A DNA stretch of 14,356 nt, taken from DASXTS01 sp036505275 (GTDB lineage Bacteria > Actinomycetota > Actinomycetes > Mycobacteriales > Pseudonocardiaceae). Positions 6,112 to 13,219 of this stretch are shown here, piece by piece. The stretch covers positions 1-14,356 of the forward strand of contig DASXTS010000447.1 of NCBI GenBank assembly GCA_036505275.1, written 5' to 3'. The first letter of the stretch is position 1. Every line of letters starts with the position of its first letter. A program made the translations under genes and the position numbers. Under the pieces are notes generated by a model. That model was not told the DNA's origin. It saw nothing but the letters and a program-made list of their open reading frames with translations, and did not search any database.

Positions 6112-6966
6112 TTACCGCTGGAACTGCCGGGCGTGGCTGGTGGTCCATTCGGCGAAGGTGCGGGCCGGGCGGCCGAGGACCTGGGACACGGTGGGCAGGA
6201 CCTCGGTGCCGCGTGTCTGGTCGGCGGCGAAGCCGGCGATGATCTCGTCGACCAAGGTGGCTGGCATCCCCGAGCGGATCATGCCCGCTCGGACGGCGTC
6301 GGTCGGCGGTTCGACCGGGCGCAGCGGGCGGTCGAGCACGTCGGCGAGGATGGCCAGTTCCTGGGCGGGGGTGAGCGCTTGCGGGCCGGACAGCTCGTAA
6401 CGGGCACCGTGGTGACGGTCCGGCTCGGTCAGTGCCAGGGCGGCGATCGCGGCGATGTCGGCAGGGTCGATGCTCGCGGCCGGCCGGTGCAGAAAAGGGA
6501 TCGACACCTCGTCGCCGCGGGCGACGCTCGGCGCCCAGGCCAGCGCGTTGGACATGAACCGCCCTGGCCGCAACAGCGTCCAGCCCATCCCGCTCTGCAC
6601 GATCGATGCCTCGGCCTGGCCGTGCCACTCGCTGATGAGGCCGGGCGTGCCGCCGCCGAGCACCGACAGCAGCACCGCGTGTTCGACGCCGGCGCGGCGG
6701 GCGGCCTGCGCGAGCGCGGTCACGTGGCTCGGGGCCGGTGCGCTGCCCACCGGCTGGGCGGACATCAGGAACGCGCGGTCGGCTCCCGTGAACGCGACGT
6801 CCAGGCTGGCCGGGTCGGCGGCGTCGCCGTAGCCGGCCTCGACGCCGTCGGGGAACCGGGCGGCGTCCGGCCGGCGGGTGATCGCCCGGACCTTCTCGCC
6901 GCGATAGGCGAGGTAGGCGACGAGCTCGCCGCCGACGTGTCCGGTGGCTCCGGTGATGACGATCAT
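6112..6966 (-). CDS. NmrA/QorB-like NAD(P)-binding protein (atypical SDR)
   Basis: A 284-residue atypical SDR. MIVITGATGHVGGELVAYLA at the very N-terminus contains the GxxGxxG dinucleotide loop (6-12), and TRRPD (30-34) supplies arginines that favour NADP(H). The middle part, VEHAVLLSVLGG, then SGMGWTLLRPGRFMSN, is characteristic of the NmrA/QorB group (NADPH sensors and quinone reductases), which lacks the YxxxK pair. The C-terminal part (YELSGPQALTPAQELAILAD) matches the same group. Length is normal for the group. The ATG at 6966 has AGGAGG 8 nt upstream; the same frame stays open to 7266, but that is antisense-free overlap with the exporter gene. Only 2 nt separate it from the exporter stop, so translation is probably coupled. 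It could act as quinone or nitroaromatic reductase or as a redox sensor. Confidence 0.9.
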   Translation of the reverse strand: MIVITGATGHVGGELVAYLAYRGEKVRAITRRPDAARFPDGVEAGYGDAADPASLDVAFTGADRAFLMSAQPVGSAPAPSHVTALAQAARRAGVEHAVLLSVLGGGTPGLISEWHGQAEASIVQSGMGWTLLRPGRFMSNALAWAPSVARGDEVSIPFLHRPAASIDPADIAAIAALALTEPDRHHGARYELSGPQALTPAQELAILADVLDRPLRPVEPPTDAVRAGMIRSGMPATLVDEIIAGFAADQTRGTEVLPTVSQVLGRPARTFAEWTTSHARQFQR

Positions 6967-6968
6967 GG

Positions 6969-8399
6969 TCAGTGCCTCCTGTCGATGGTTGGTGCGGTGA
7001 TCAGCGCGGCGGCCAGGACCGCCGCCACGGCGAGAATGGCCGCGGCCCAGGCTGCGGCGACGGTGTAGCCGTGCACCAGGGCTCCGGCTCCAGTGGCTCC
7101 GGTGGCCAGCGAGCCCGCGGTGGCCGAGGTTGCGATGGTGTTCAGCAGCGCGGTGCCGACCGTCCCGCCGGTTTGCTGGGCGGTGGTGGCCACGGCCGAG
7201 GCGATGCCGGCATCGCGGTGGTCCACGCCGCTGGTGGCGATGCCGATCGCCGGCACGAACACGCAACCCATTCCGATGCCGAGCAGAATCTCCGCGGGCA
7301 ACACGATGCCGGCGTACCCGCTGCCCGGTTCCAGCCGGGTGAGCAGCAGCAGCGCGGTGGCCGCGGTGAGCAGTCCGGGGACGATCAGGGTGCGCGGGCG
7401 GACCCGGGTGGCCAGCCGGGCGGCGATGCCGCCGGCGCCGATCTGCACGGCCGCGGACAGCGGCAGGAACGCGAGCCCCGCCTTGATCGGCGAGTAGTGC
7501 AGCACGACCTGCAGGTAGTAGGTGAGGAACAGCAGCAGTCCCAGCATGCCGGCCAGTGCGAGCGCCATCGCGGTGTATGCGCCGGCCCGGTTGCGGTCGC
7601 GCACGATGCGCAGCGGCAGCAGCGGCTGGTCAGCGCGGGCCTGCCGCGCGACGAAGAGGGCCAGCAGCGCGGCCGCGGCGGCCAGCAGCGTGACGACCCG
7701 GCTCGATGCCCACCCGTGGCCGACGGCCTCGGTGCAGGCAAACACCAGTGCGACCAGCCCGCCGGTGGCCAGTACCGCGCCTGGCACGTCGAGCCGTGGC
7801 CGCGCGGCGGGCCGGGCATCCGGCAGCACCAGCCAGCCGCCGGCCGCGGTCGCCACCGCGATGGGCACGTTGACGTACAGGCACCAGCGCCAGTCCAGGT
7901 ACTCGGCCAGCGCGCCGCCGAGCACCAACCCGACCGCGGCGCCGCTACCGGCGATGGCGCCGAACACGGCGAACGCCCTGGCCCGCTCGCGCAGGTCGGG
8001 GAAGGTCACGGCGAGCAGGGACAGCGTTGTGGGCGCGAGCAGCGCGGCGAACGCGCCCTGCGCCGCGCGGGCGGCGACGAGCATGCCAAGACCGTTCGCC
8101 GCTCCGGCGATCGCGGAAGCGGCGGCAAACCCGGCCAGCCCGGCCAGAAACGCACGCTTGCGCCCGGCGAGATCAGCTATCCGGCCGCCGAGCAGCACCA
8201 GCCCGGCGAACGCCAGGGTGTATGCCGTGATCACCCATTGCCGGTTGGCATCCGTGAAACCCAGCGCGTGCTGGGCCGAGGGCAGCGCGACGTTCACGAT
8301 GGTGGCATCCAGCGCGACCATCAGCTGCGCGGTGCCGATCAAGCCCAGCGCGGCCCACCGCTTGGTCGTGCGCGGCGGCGTGGTGGTCGTGGTGGTCAT
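6969..8399 (-). CDS. MFS transporter, DHA2 (EmrB/QacA-like) drug efflux family
   Basis: A 476-residue proton-coupled exporter of the 14-helix DHA2 family. TM1 carries MVALDATIVNVALPSA (27-42, with the conserved Asp31), followed by RQWVITAYTLAFAG. Motif A is GGRIADLAGRKR (71-82). Motif C, typical of antiporters, is GAIAGSGAAVGLVLGGAL (147-164). The C-terminal half has GIGMGCVFVPAIGIATSGV and QQTGGTVGTALLNT, both usual in this family. The ATG at 8399 is chosen over a GTG at 8408 because AAGGAGGTG sits 6 nt upstream of the ATG and overlaps the GTG. It is the first gene of a four-gene minus-strand operon and divergent from a TetR gene. Substrates of such pumps are typically lipophilic antibiotics or dyes; the real substrate is unknown. 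Confidence 0.95.
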   Translation of the reverse strand: MTTTTTTPPRTTKRWAALGLIGTAQLMVALDATIVNVALPSAQHALGFTDANRQWVITAYTLAFAGLVLLGGRIADLAGRKRAFLAGLAGFAAASAIAGAANGLGMLVAARAAQGAFAALLAPTTLSLLAVTFPDLRERARAFAVFGAIAGSGAAVGLVLGGALAEYLDWRWCLYVNVPIAVATAAGGWLVLPDARPAARPRLDVPGAVLATGGLVALVFACTEAVGHGWASSRVVTLLAAAAALLALFVARQARADQPLLPLRIVRDRNRAGAYTAMALALAGMLGLLLFLTYYLQVVLHYSPIKAGLAFLPLSAAVQIGAGGIAARLATRVRPRTLIVPGLLTAATALLLLTRLEPGSGYAGIVLPAEILLGIGMGCVFVPAIGIATSGVDHRDAGIASAVATTAQQTGGTVGTALLNTIATSATAGSLATGATGAGALVHGYTVAAAWAAAILAVAAVLAAALITAPTIDRRH

Positions 8400-8411
8400 C
8401 AACACCACCTC

Positions 8412-8428
8412 CTTAGATTGACACTAAG
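8412..8428. promoter_or_regulatory. Inverted repeat CTTAG-N7-CTAAG, candidate TetR operator
   Basis: CTTAGATTGACACTAAG lies in the 60-bp AT-rich spacer between the MFS exporter and the TetR gene. Its left arm touches the exporter's ribosome binding site (complement of CCTCCTT, 8408-8414), and its centre overlaps the TTGACA element of the possible TetR promoter. A repressor bound here would block both genes, the normal arrangement for TetR/MFS pairs. Half-site-like TCTAAA (8440-8445) may be a second contact. Confidence 0.5.
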
Positions 8429-8446
8429 TTTCTATTAACTCTAAAT
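8418..8446 (+). promoter_or_regulatory. Candidate promoter of the TetR gene (TTGACA-17-CTAAAT)
   Basis: A consensus -35 TTGACA (8418-8423) is followed after 17 bp by CTAAAT (8441-8446), a moderate -10. Transcription would start near 8453, only a few bases before the ATG at 8460, giving an almost leaderless message or favouring the GTG at 8484. Confidence 0.4.
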
Positions 8447-8459
8447 TTGGGGAAGCTCT

Positions 8460-9137
8460 ATGTCAACCGGTACGCTGGGAGGCGTGACCATCGAGCTCGG
8501 GCTGCGGGAACGCAAGAAGCAGCAGACGCGCCGCCGGATCGCCGAGGCGGCGATGGCGTTGTTCGCCGAGCGCGGGTTCGACCAGGTACCGGTGGCCGAG
8601 ATCGCCCGCAGCGCCGACGTCTCCGAGGCGACCGTGTTCAACTACTTCGCCAACAAGGAAGACCTGGTCTACCAGGGCATGGAGGAGTTCGAGACGGCGC
8701 TGATCGAGGCAATCCGGCAGCGGCCAGCCGGCACCTCCGTGCTGCAGGCATACCGCGACTTCGTGCTGCAACCCCGCGGCGCGCTGCTCGATGCCAGCCC
8801 CGAAGCCATCGCGCAGGTTGCCACCGTGGCCCGCATCATCGCCGGGAGCCCCACCCTGCAGTCCCGCGAACGGCAGACCTTCGACCGCTACACCGGCGTC
8901 CTCGCCCAGCTCATCTCCACCGAGACCGGTGCCGGCGCGGACGATGTCGAACCACACGTCGTCGCCACCGCACTCATGGGAGTCAACCGAGCCATGAAAG
9001 ACCTCGTGCACCGCCTCGCCCAGAGCGGGCACCGCGGCGCACATATCACCGCCGAGGTCTTCGCCCAGGGCCACCGGGCACTGGACCTGCTGGAACGCGG
9101 CCTGGCCGGCTACCCCGACACATCAGCGACCGCTTGA
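8460..9137 (+). CDS. TetR/AcrR family transcriptional regulator
   Basis: A 225-residue one-component repressor. The DNA-binding domain covers about residues 16-68: RERKKQQTRRRIAEAAMALF, AERGFDQVPVAEIARSADVS, EATVFNYFANKEDLVYQGM, the textbook TetR helix-turn-helix. The C-terminal part (about 75-215) is the variable ligand-binding and dimerisation domain. The ATG at 8460 has GGGGAAG 4 nt upstream. A GTG at 8484 would give VTIELGLRERKKQQ, a common start for this family, with GGGAGG unusually close (1 nt); both remain possible. It is divergent from the exporter operon, with a candidate operator in between, so it probably represses that operon and itself and is released by the pump's substrate. 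Confidence 0.93.
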   Translation: MSTGTLGGVTIELGLRERKKQQTRRRIAEAAMALFAERGFDQVPVAEIARSADVSEATVFNYFANKEDLVYQGMEEFETALIEAIRQRPAGTSVLQAYRDFVLQPRGALLDASPEAIAQVATVARIIAGSPTLQSRERQTFDRYTGVLAQLISTETGAGADDVEPHVVATALMGVNRAMKDLVHRLAQSGHRGAHITAEVFAQGHRALDLLERGLAGYPDTSATA

Positions 9138-9152
9138 CGCAGGGTGGGCGCA

Positions 9153-9503
9153 ATGCGCGCGAACTACACTCACGCCGTGGTCGCGAGAACCCGCAGTGCG
9201 CATGTTCGCCCGGCAGGTGCCGGCTGGCTGTCGGCCTGGTCCAAGCTGTCTGAGATCGCCTGGACGGCTCCTCAGGTGATCAGCTACCGGTTGTGGCAAA
9301 TGGCGTGGGCCGGCTGGCCCCCCAGTGGTCGTGACCGCAGGGAGTACTCGCGGATGGGGCAGGAGAAGGTCGACGCCTTCGCAGAGAGCGCCGCAGCGCT
9401 TGCCATGGCCTGGCCGGCCACGGCTGCCGCAATGCTCAACAAGTCCGTAGCTCCGGTCCACCGTCGGGTGCGCGCCAACCACCGCCGGTTGTCGCGACGC
9501 TGA
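9153..9503 (+). CDS. Small protein of unknown function, possibly phasin-like
   Basis: A 116-residue protein; an in-frame GTG at 9144 would add three residues. AGGGTGGG lies just ahead of the ATG. It is basic at both ends (VHRRVRANHRRLSRR at the C-terminus) and has a predominantly helical, Trp- and Ala-rich centre: WLSAWSKLSEIAWTAPQVIS, then YRLWQMAWAGW and REYSRMGQEKVDAFAESAAA. The pattern of a helix ending in aPqVI-R, followed by RE-xRM-xEKvdAf, resembles small phasin-like proteins associated with polyhydroxyalkanoate granules. The match is from memory of motif style and is tentative. It starts 15 nt after the TetR stop and may be cotranscribed with it. It converges with the glutamate decarboxylase gene. 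No catalytic motif or membrane segment is evident. Confidence 0.6.
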   Translation: MRANYTHAVVARTRSAHVRPAGAGWLSAWSKLSEIAWTAPQVISYRLWQMAWAGWPPSGRDRREYSRMGQEKVDAFAESAAALAMAWPATAAAMLNKSVAPVHRRVRANHRRLSRR

Positions 9504-9510
9504 TCGAGAC

Positions 9511-9552
9511 GGGCGGCGTGGCAGTGGTTGGTGCACGGGCGCGACGCCGCCC
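9511..9552. terminator. 9-bp perfect inverted repeat between convergent genes (candidate bidirectional terminator)
   Basis: GGGCGGCGT (9511-9519) pairs with ACGCCGCCC (9544-9552) across a 24-nt loop, 8 bp after the stop of the small ORF and 63 bp before the end of the glutamate decarboxylase gene. There is no T tract, which is common for actinobacterial terminators. The position between two converging genes supports a terminator role. Confidence 0.45.
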
Positions 9553-9615
9553 ATTGCGGGTCAACCGGAAGTTTCTGCAGGACCAGAGTGCCGCAACTGG
9601 GCACGATCGGCCTGT

Positions 9616-11049
9616 TCAAGATCGAGCTGGCCTTCTGCGCGGGACCGGGGAGCCGGCGCCGTGGGCGAACGATCCGGTTTTCGTGTCGTGCGCCGGTGTC
9701 GACTGCCGCTGGAGTCTGGGCAGGATGCGCCGCAGGTCCTCCATCAGGAGGTCAGCGAGGTCATGGCTGAAGCCGTTGCGCACCACGATGCGCAGCACCT
9801 GCAGGTCGGTGCGGTTCGCGGGGAAGGCGTAGGCGGGTACCTGCCAGCCGGTCTCCCGCAGCGCCGCCGACACGTCGAACACTGAGAACCCGGTGATCTC
9901 CTCGCGGACCGCGAAGGCGAACACGGGCAGTTGGTCGCCGCGGGTGAGCAACCGGAAAGGGCCGAGCTCGGCGATCCGCGCCGCCAGCCAGGTCGCCACC
10001 TCGCGGCAGTAGCCCTGCACCCGCCGGTATCCCTCCAGACCCAGCCGGATGAAGTTGTAGTACTGGGCGATGACCTGCGAGCCCGGCCGGGAGAAGTTCA
10101 GCGCGAAGGTCGGCATCTCTCCGCCGAGGTAGTTGACCCTGAAGATCAGGTCGTCGGGCAGCGCCGCGCTGTCCCGCCATATCGCCCAGCCGACGCCCGG
10201 GTAGACCAACCCGTACTTGTGGCCCGAGGTGTTGATGGATGCCACCCTGGGCAGCCGGAAATCCCACACGAGCGCCGGGTCGCAGAAGGGTGCGATCATT
10301 GCGCCGGACGCACCGTCCACGTGCACCGGGACGTCCACGCCGGTGCGCTCGGCCAGGTCGTCCAGCGCGGCACTGATCTCGGCGACCGGCTCGTAGCTGC
10401 CGTCGAAGGTCGAGCCGAGAATGCTGACCACACCGATGGTGTTCTCGTCGCACCGATCCACCGCCTCCCGCGCGGTGAGGTGGAACCGGTCGCCCTCCAT
10501 CGGCACCAGGCGTGGCTCAACGTCCCAGTAGTTGGCGAACTTCTCCCAGCAGATCTGGACGTTGGCACCCATCACGATGTTCGGCCGGTCGGTCGGTCGG
10601 CCCGCGGCCCGCCGGGCATGCTGCCATCGCCTCTTCAGGGCCAGGCCGGCCAGCATGCATGCCTCGCTGGACCCGGTCGTCGAACAGCCGACCGCGTCGT
10701 CGGGCTCCGGGGCGTGCCAGAGGCGGGCGAGCATCCGTACGCACCGCGTCTCGAGGTCGGCGGTGCGCGGGTACTCGTCCTTATCGATCATGTTCTTGTC
10801 GTACGACTCGTTCATCAACTGGGTGGCCTGCGGCTCCATCCAGGTGGTCACGAAGGTGGCCAGGTTGAGCCGGGCGTTCCCGTCGAGCATCAGCTCGTCG
10901 TGGACGATCTGGTAGGCGATGTCCGGCTCGATCCCGCCGACCGGAAACTGCTCGCGGGGAACCTCGACGGGCTCCCGGGTGAACACCGGGTTCACCGCCA
11001 CCTGCGGGCGGCCGCGCCGGCGCCCGTTCGAGGGATGCGACAAGGGCAT
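9616..11049 (-). CDS. gadB: Glutamate decarboxylase (PLP-dependent)
   Basis: Converts L-glutamate to 4-aminobutyrate (GABA) and CO2, consuming a cytoplasmic proton. It is 477 residues against about 466 for E. coli GadB. PLP-binding features are NESYDKNMIDKDEYP (80-94), VGCSTTGSSEACMLAGLALK (120-139), PVHVDGASGAMIAPF (241-255, with Asp245 for the pyridine nitrogen), and the Schiff-base site SINTSGHKYGLVYPGVGW (271-288) with Lys278. The C-terminal domain runs to about 448 (LRIVVRNGFSHDLADLLMED). A low-complexity basic tail follows (about 450-477), different from the E. coli tail that closes the active site at neutral pH. The ATG at 11049 is preceded by GGAG only 2 nt away; the open frame continues to 11121 without similarity. 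It lies 52 nt downstream of the EamA transporter on the same strand, so the two may be cotranscribed. Confidence 0.95.
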   Translation of the reverse strand: MPLSHPSNGRRRGRPQVAVNPVFTREPVEVPREQFPVGGIEPDIAYQIVHDELMLDGNARLNLATFVTTWMEPQATQLMNESYDKNMIDKDEYPRTADLETRCVRMLARLWHAPEPDDAVGCSTTGSSEACMLAGLALKRRWQHARRAAGRPTDRPNIVMGANVQICWEKFANYWDVEPRLVPMEGDRFHLTAREAVDRCDENTIGVVSILGSTFDGSYEPVAEISAALDDLAERTGVDVPVHVDGASGAMIAPFCDPALVWDFRLPRVASINTSGHKYGLVYPGVGWAIWRDSAALPDDLIFRVNYLGGEMPTFALNFSRPGSQVIAQYYNFIRLGLEGYRRVQGYCREVATWLAARIAELGPFRLLTRGDQLPVFAFAVREEITGFSVFDVSAALRETGWQVPAYAFPANRTDLQVLRIVVRNGFSHDLADLLMEDLRRILPRLQRQSTPAHDTKTGSFAHGAGSPVPRRRPARS

Positions 11050-11101
11050 ATCTCCGACCCTAGGACGGCGCCGGTCGCCGGACGACGCTCGAAGGCGATC
11101 G

Positions 11102-12244
11102 CTACCCGCTGGCCGACGCACCCGACGAGGTCCGGATCATGGGAATCTGCGGCTGGCCCCGGCCCTGCCGGTCGTCCCCGACGGGCTGCACGGAAGACCC
11201 GTCCTGGCGCTCATCGTCTGCTACACAGGGCCTCTCCGGGATGGTGAGGAGGTGCTCCGCCTTAGCTGGCGCCCTCGCGGTGGCAGCGTTCTTTCGGCGA
11301 ACGGCGGGCTTGTTGGTCGAGGGTGGTGTTGCGGCGGAGGTGGAGCGGACTGCCAGGGTGTTGGCGGCCACGATGATGCTGATCCCGGCCCATTCGTACG
11401 GCTGCAGGATCTGGCCGAGGAGCACGAGGCCGGCGAGTGCGGCGAGCACCGGTTGGATGCTCATGAACAGGCCGAAGAAGCGTGCGGGCACGCGGCGCAG
11501 GGCGATCAGGTCGGCGGCGTAGGGCACGACCGAGCTGAGCAGGCCCGCGGCCAAGGCGTAGCGGATGCCGGTGCCGCCCAGTCGTCCCTGTGCGGTCAGC
11601 GTGGCCGCGACGGGCAGGTAGAGCAACGCCGACACCAGGGTCGCCGTCGCCGGTGCCTGCAGGCCCGGCAGGCGTGTCCCAACGAGGCGGTTGAGCAGGA
11701 TGTAGGCCGCCCAGCACCCGGCGGCCAGCAGGCCGAGGCACACCCCGAGGTAGTCACTGGCCGGCCCGGGTAGGACCAGGACGTACACGCCGGCGCAGGC
11801 GCCCACCGCGCAGATCAGGTCGAGCCTGGTTCGTGAGCCGGCCAGGGCGACGGCGAGGGGGCCGAGGAACTCCAGCGTGACGGCCAAGCCGAGCCCGATG
11901 CGGTCGATCGCGACATACAGGCTGAGGTTCATCGTGGCGAAGACGAGCCCGAGCAGCAGCGTCGGCCACCACTGTCCCCACCCGAAGCGGCGCAGGTTCG
12001 GGCGGGCTACCGGGAGCAGGACCGCGGCCGCGACGAACTGCCGGACCGCGACGACACCGGCGGGGCCGATCGTGGCGAAGGCCTGGGCCCCGATGGCGGC
12101 CCCGGCCTGGTTGCTCGCGCCGCTGCCGATCATCGTCACGAGGCCGCCGAGCAGTGACCAGCGACCGTCCCCGAGCGGCCGGTCGGCGGGGTGAACGGGG
12201 GCATCGCCGGCGGCGTTCGTGATCACCAGCTCAGTGTCGGCCAC
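11102..12244 (-). CDS. EamA/DMT superfamily transporter (RhtA-like) with long polar tail
   Basis: A 380-residue member of the drug/metabolite transporter superfamily with two EamA repeats (about 31-160 and 168-298), ten predicted membrane helices. Family-typical pieces are AVRQFVAAAVLLPVA (66-80), IGLGLAVTLEFLGPLAVAL (116-134) and FFGLFMSIQPVLAALAGLVL (256-275). The set matches RhtA-type exporters of threonine, homoserine and related amino acids. After residue 300 comes an 80-residue hydrophilic, Ser/Ala/Arg-rich extension (TPPSTNKPAVRRKNAATARA at about 306-325), unusual for the family, which normally ends soon after the last helix. The start is taken as GTG 12244, though no clear ribosome binding site is seen; a start some residues later is possible. 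It is divergent from a LysR gene across 50 bp and upstream of the glutamate decarboxylase. Confidence 0.88.
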   Translation of the reverse strand: MADTELVITNAAGDAPVHPADRPLGDGRWSLLGGLVTMIGSGASNQAGAAIGAQAFATIGPAGVVAVRQFVAAAVLLPVARPNLRRFGWGQWWPTLLLGLVFATMNLSLYVAIDRIGLGLAVTLEFLGPLAVALAGSRTRLDLICAVGACAGVYVLVLPGPASDYLGVCLGLLAAGCWAAYILLNRLVGTRLPGLQAPATATLVSALLYLPVAATLTAQGRLGGTGIRYALAAGLLSSVVPYAADLIALRRVPARFFGLFMSIQPVLAALAGLVLLGQILQPYEWAGISIIVAANTLAVRSTSAATPPSTNKPAVRRKNAATARAPAKAEHLLTIPERPCVADDERQDGSSVQPVGDDRQGRGQPQIPMIRTSSGASASG

Positions 12245-12280
12245 ACCAACCGGTACAAGAAATGCACAAGCTATTACATC

Positions 12281-12286
12281 TATACG
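12281..12286 (+). promoter_or_regulatory. Possible -10 element (TATACG) of a leaderless LysR transcript
   Basis: The spacer just before the LysR start is AT-rich, and TATACG lies 8 bp before the ATG at 12295. With no ribosome binding site in between, a transcript starting at or next to the ATG is likely. No good -35 was found. Confidence 0.35.
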
Positions 12287-12294
12287 CTGACGGT

Positions 12295-13170
12295 ATGGAT
12301 GTGCAGCTACGCCAGCTGCGGACGTTCGTCGCCGTGGTCGATGCCGGAACGTTCACCGATGCCGCCGCGGCCCTGGGAATCTCCCAGGCGGCCGTTTCGC
12401 GCTCCGTCGCCGCCCTGGAGGCAGCGCTCGGCGCTCGCCTGCTGCAGCGCACGACCCGCCACCTTGGCCTCACGGCCGTTGGCACCCAGGTGCTCGCCGC
12501 CGCGCGCCGAGTGCTCGACGAGGTCGCCCACCTGCAACGGATCCTCGAGCAGTCCCGCACCGAGCTGCGCATCGGCTACGCCTGGGCAGCACTGGGCAAG
12601 CACACCAGGCGCCTGCAGAAAACCTGGGCCGCCGCCCATCCCCAGCTGCCGCTGGTGTTCGTGCAGTCCAACACGCCCACCGCAGGGCTGAGCGAAGGCG
12701 CGGCCGACGTCGCGGTGATCCGCCGACCCCTGGTCGACCCCCGCTTCGACACCGCGTTGGTCGGAACCGAAGCCCGCGTTGCCGCGGTGGCCACAGACAA
12801 CCCGCTGGCCAGGCGCCGCCGCCCGGTACGCCTGACCGACCTCGCCGAATACATCATCGCAATCGACAGCCTCACCGGAACGACCACCCCGACCCTGTGG
12901 CAACCAGACGCCGCGCCCGCAGCGATCCGCACCACTCACGGCGTCGACGAATGGCTCACCCTCATCGCCGCGGGCCAAGCCGTCGGCATTACCTCCGAAG
13001 CCACCGCCAACCAAAACCCCCGACCAGGCGTGGCCTACCGCACCGTCCGCGACGCCCAACCCATACCGGTCTGGCTCGCCTGGTGGAAGGACGACCCACC
13101 CGCCCACCTACCCGAACTGCTCAATCTGACATGCGAGACCTACCACGCACACCAGCCCAGCAAGCGTTGA
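12295..13170 (+). CDS. LysR family transcriptional regulator
   Basis: A 291-residue LysR-type regulator. The winged helix-turn-helix lies at about residues 3-62: MDVQLRQLRTFVAVVDAGTF, TDAAAALGISQAAVSRSVAA, then LEAALGARLLQRTTRHLGLT. The effector-binding domain (about 88-285) contains LRIGYAWAALG, VFVQSNTPTAGLSEGAADVA and VIRRPLVDPRFDTALVG. The ATG at 12295 fits the family start MDVQLRQLRTF; an ATG at 12262 would add 11 residues (MHKLLHLYADG) of no family character. The 50-bp spacer to the divergent EamA transporter is the usual arrangement in which LysR controls its divergent neighbour, so transporter and possibly decarboxylase are likely targets. The co-inducer is unknown. Confidence 0.93.
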   Translation: MDVQLRQLRTFVAVVDAGTFTDAAAALGISQAAVSRSVAALEAALGARLLQRTTRHLGLTAVGTQVLAAARRVLDEVAHLQRILEQSRTELRIGYAWAALGKHTRRLQKTWAAAHPQLPLVFVQSNTPTAGLSEGAADVAVIRRPLVDPRFDTALVGTEARVAAVATDNPLARRRRPVRLTDLAEYIIAIDSLTGTTTPTLWQPDAAPAAIRTTHGVDEWLTLIAAGQAVGITSEATANQNPRPGVAYRTVRDAQPIPVWLAWWKDDPPAHLPELLNLTCETYHAHQPSKR

Positions 13171-13219
13171 CGATCGCGTCGACGGCCTGCTTGGTGATCA
13201 CGTGGCGAGTCGCGCAGGG

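Noticed and set aside
6972..8438. A 488-codon plus-strand frame opposite the MFS gene
   Set aside because: Gln/Gly/Arg/His-rich composition with no motif; the minus strand has a clear DHA2 transporter.
9931..11247. A 438-codon plus-strand frame opposite the glutamate decarboxylase
   Set aside because: The opposite strand encodes a full decarboxylase with its PLP lysine; this frame has no recognisable domain.
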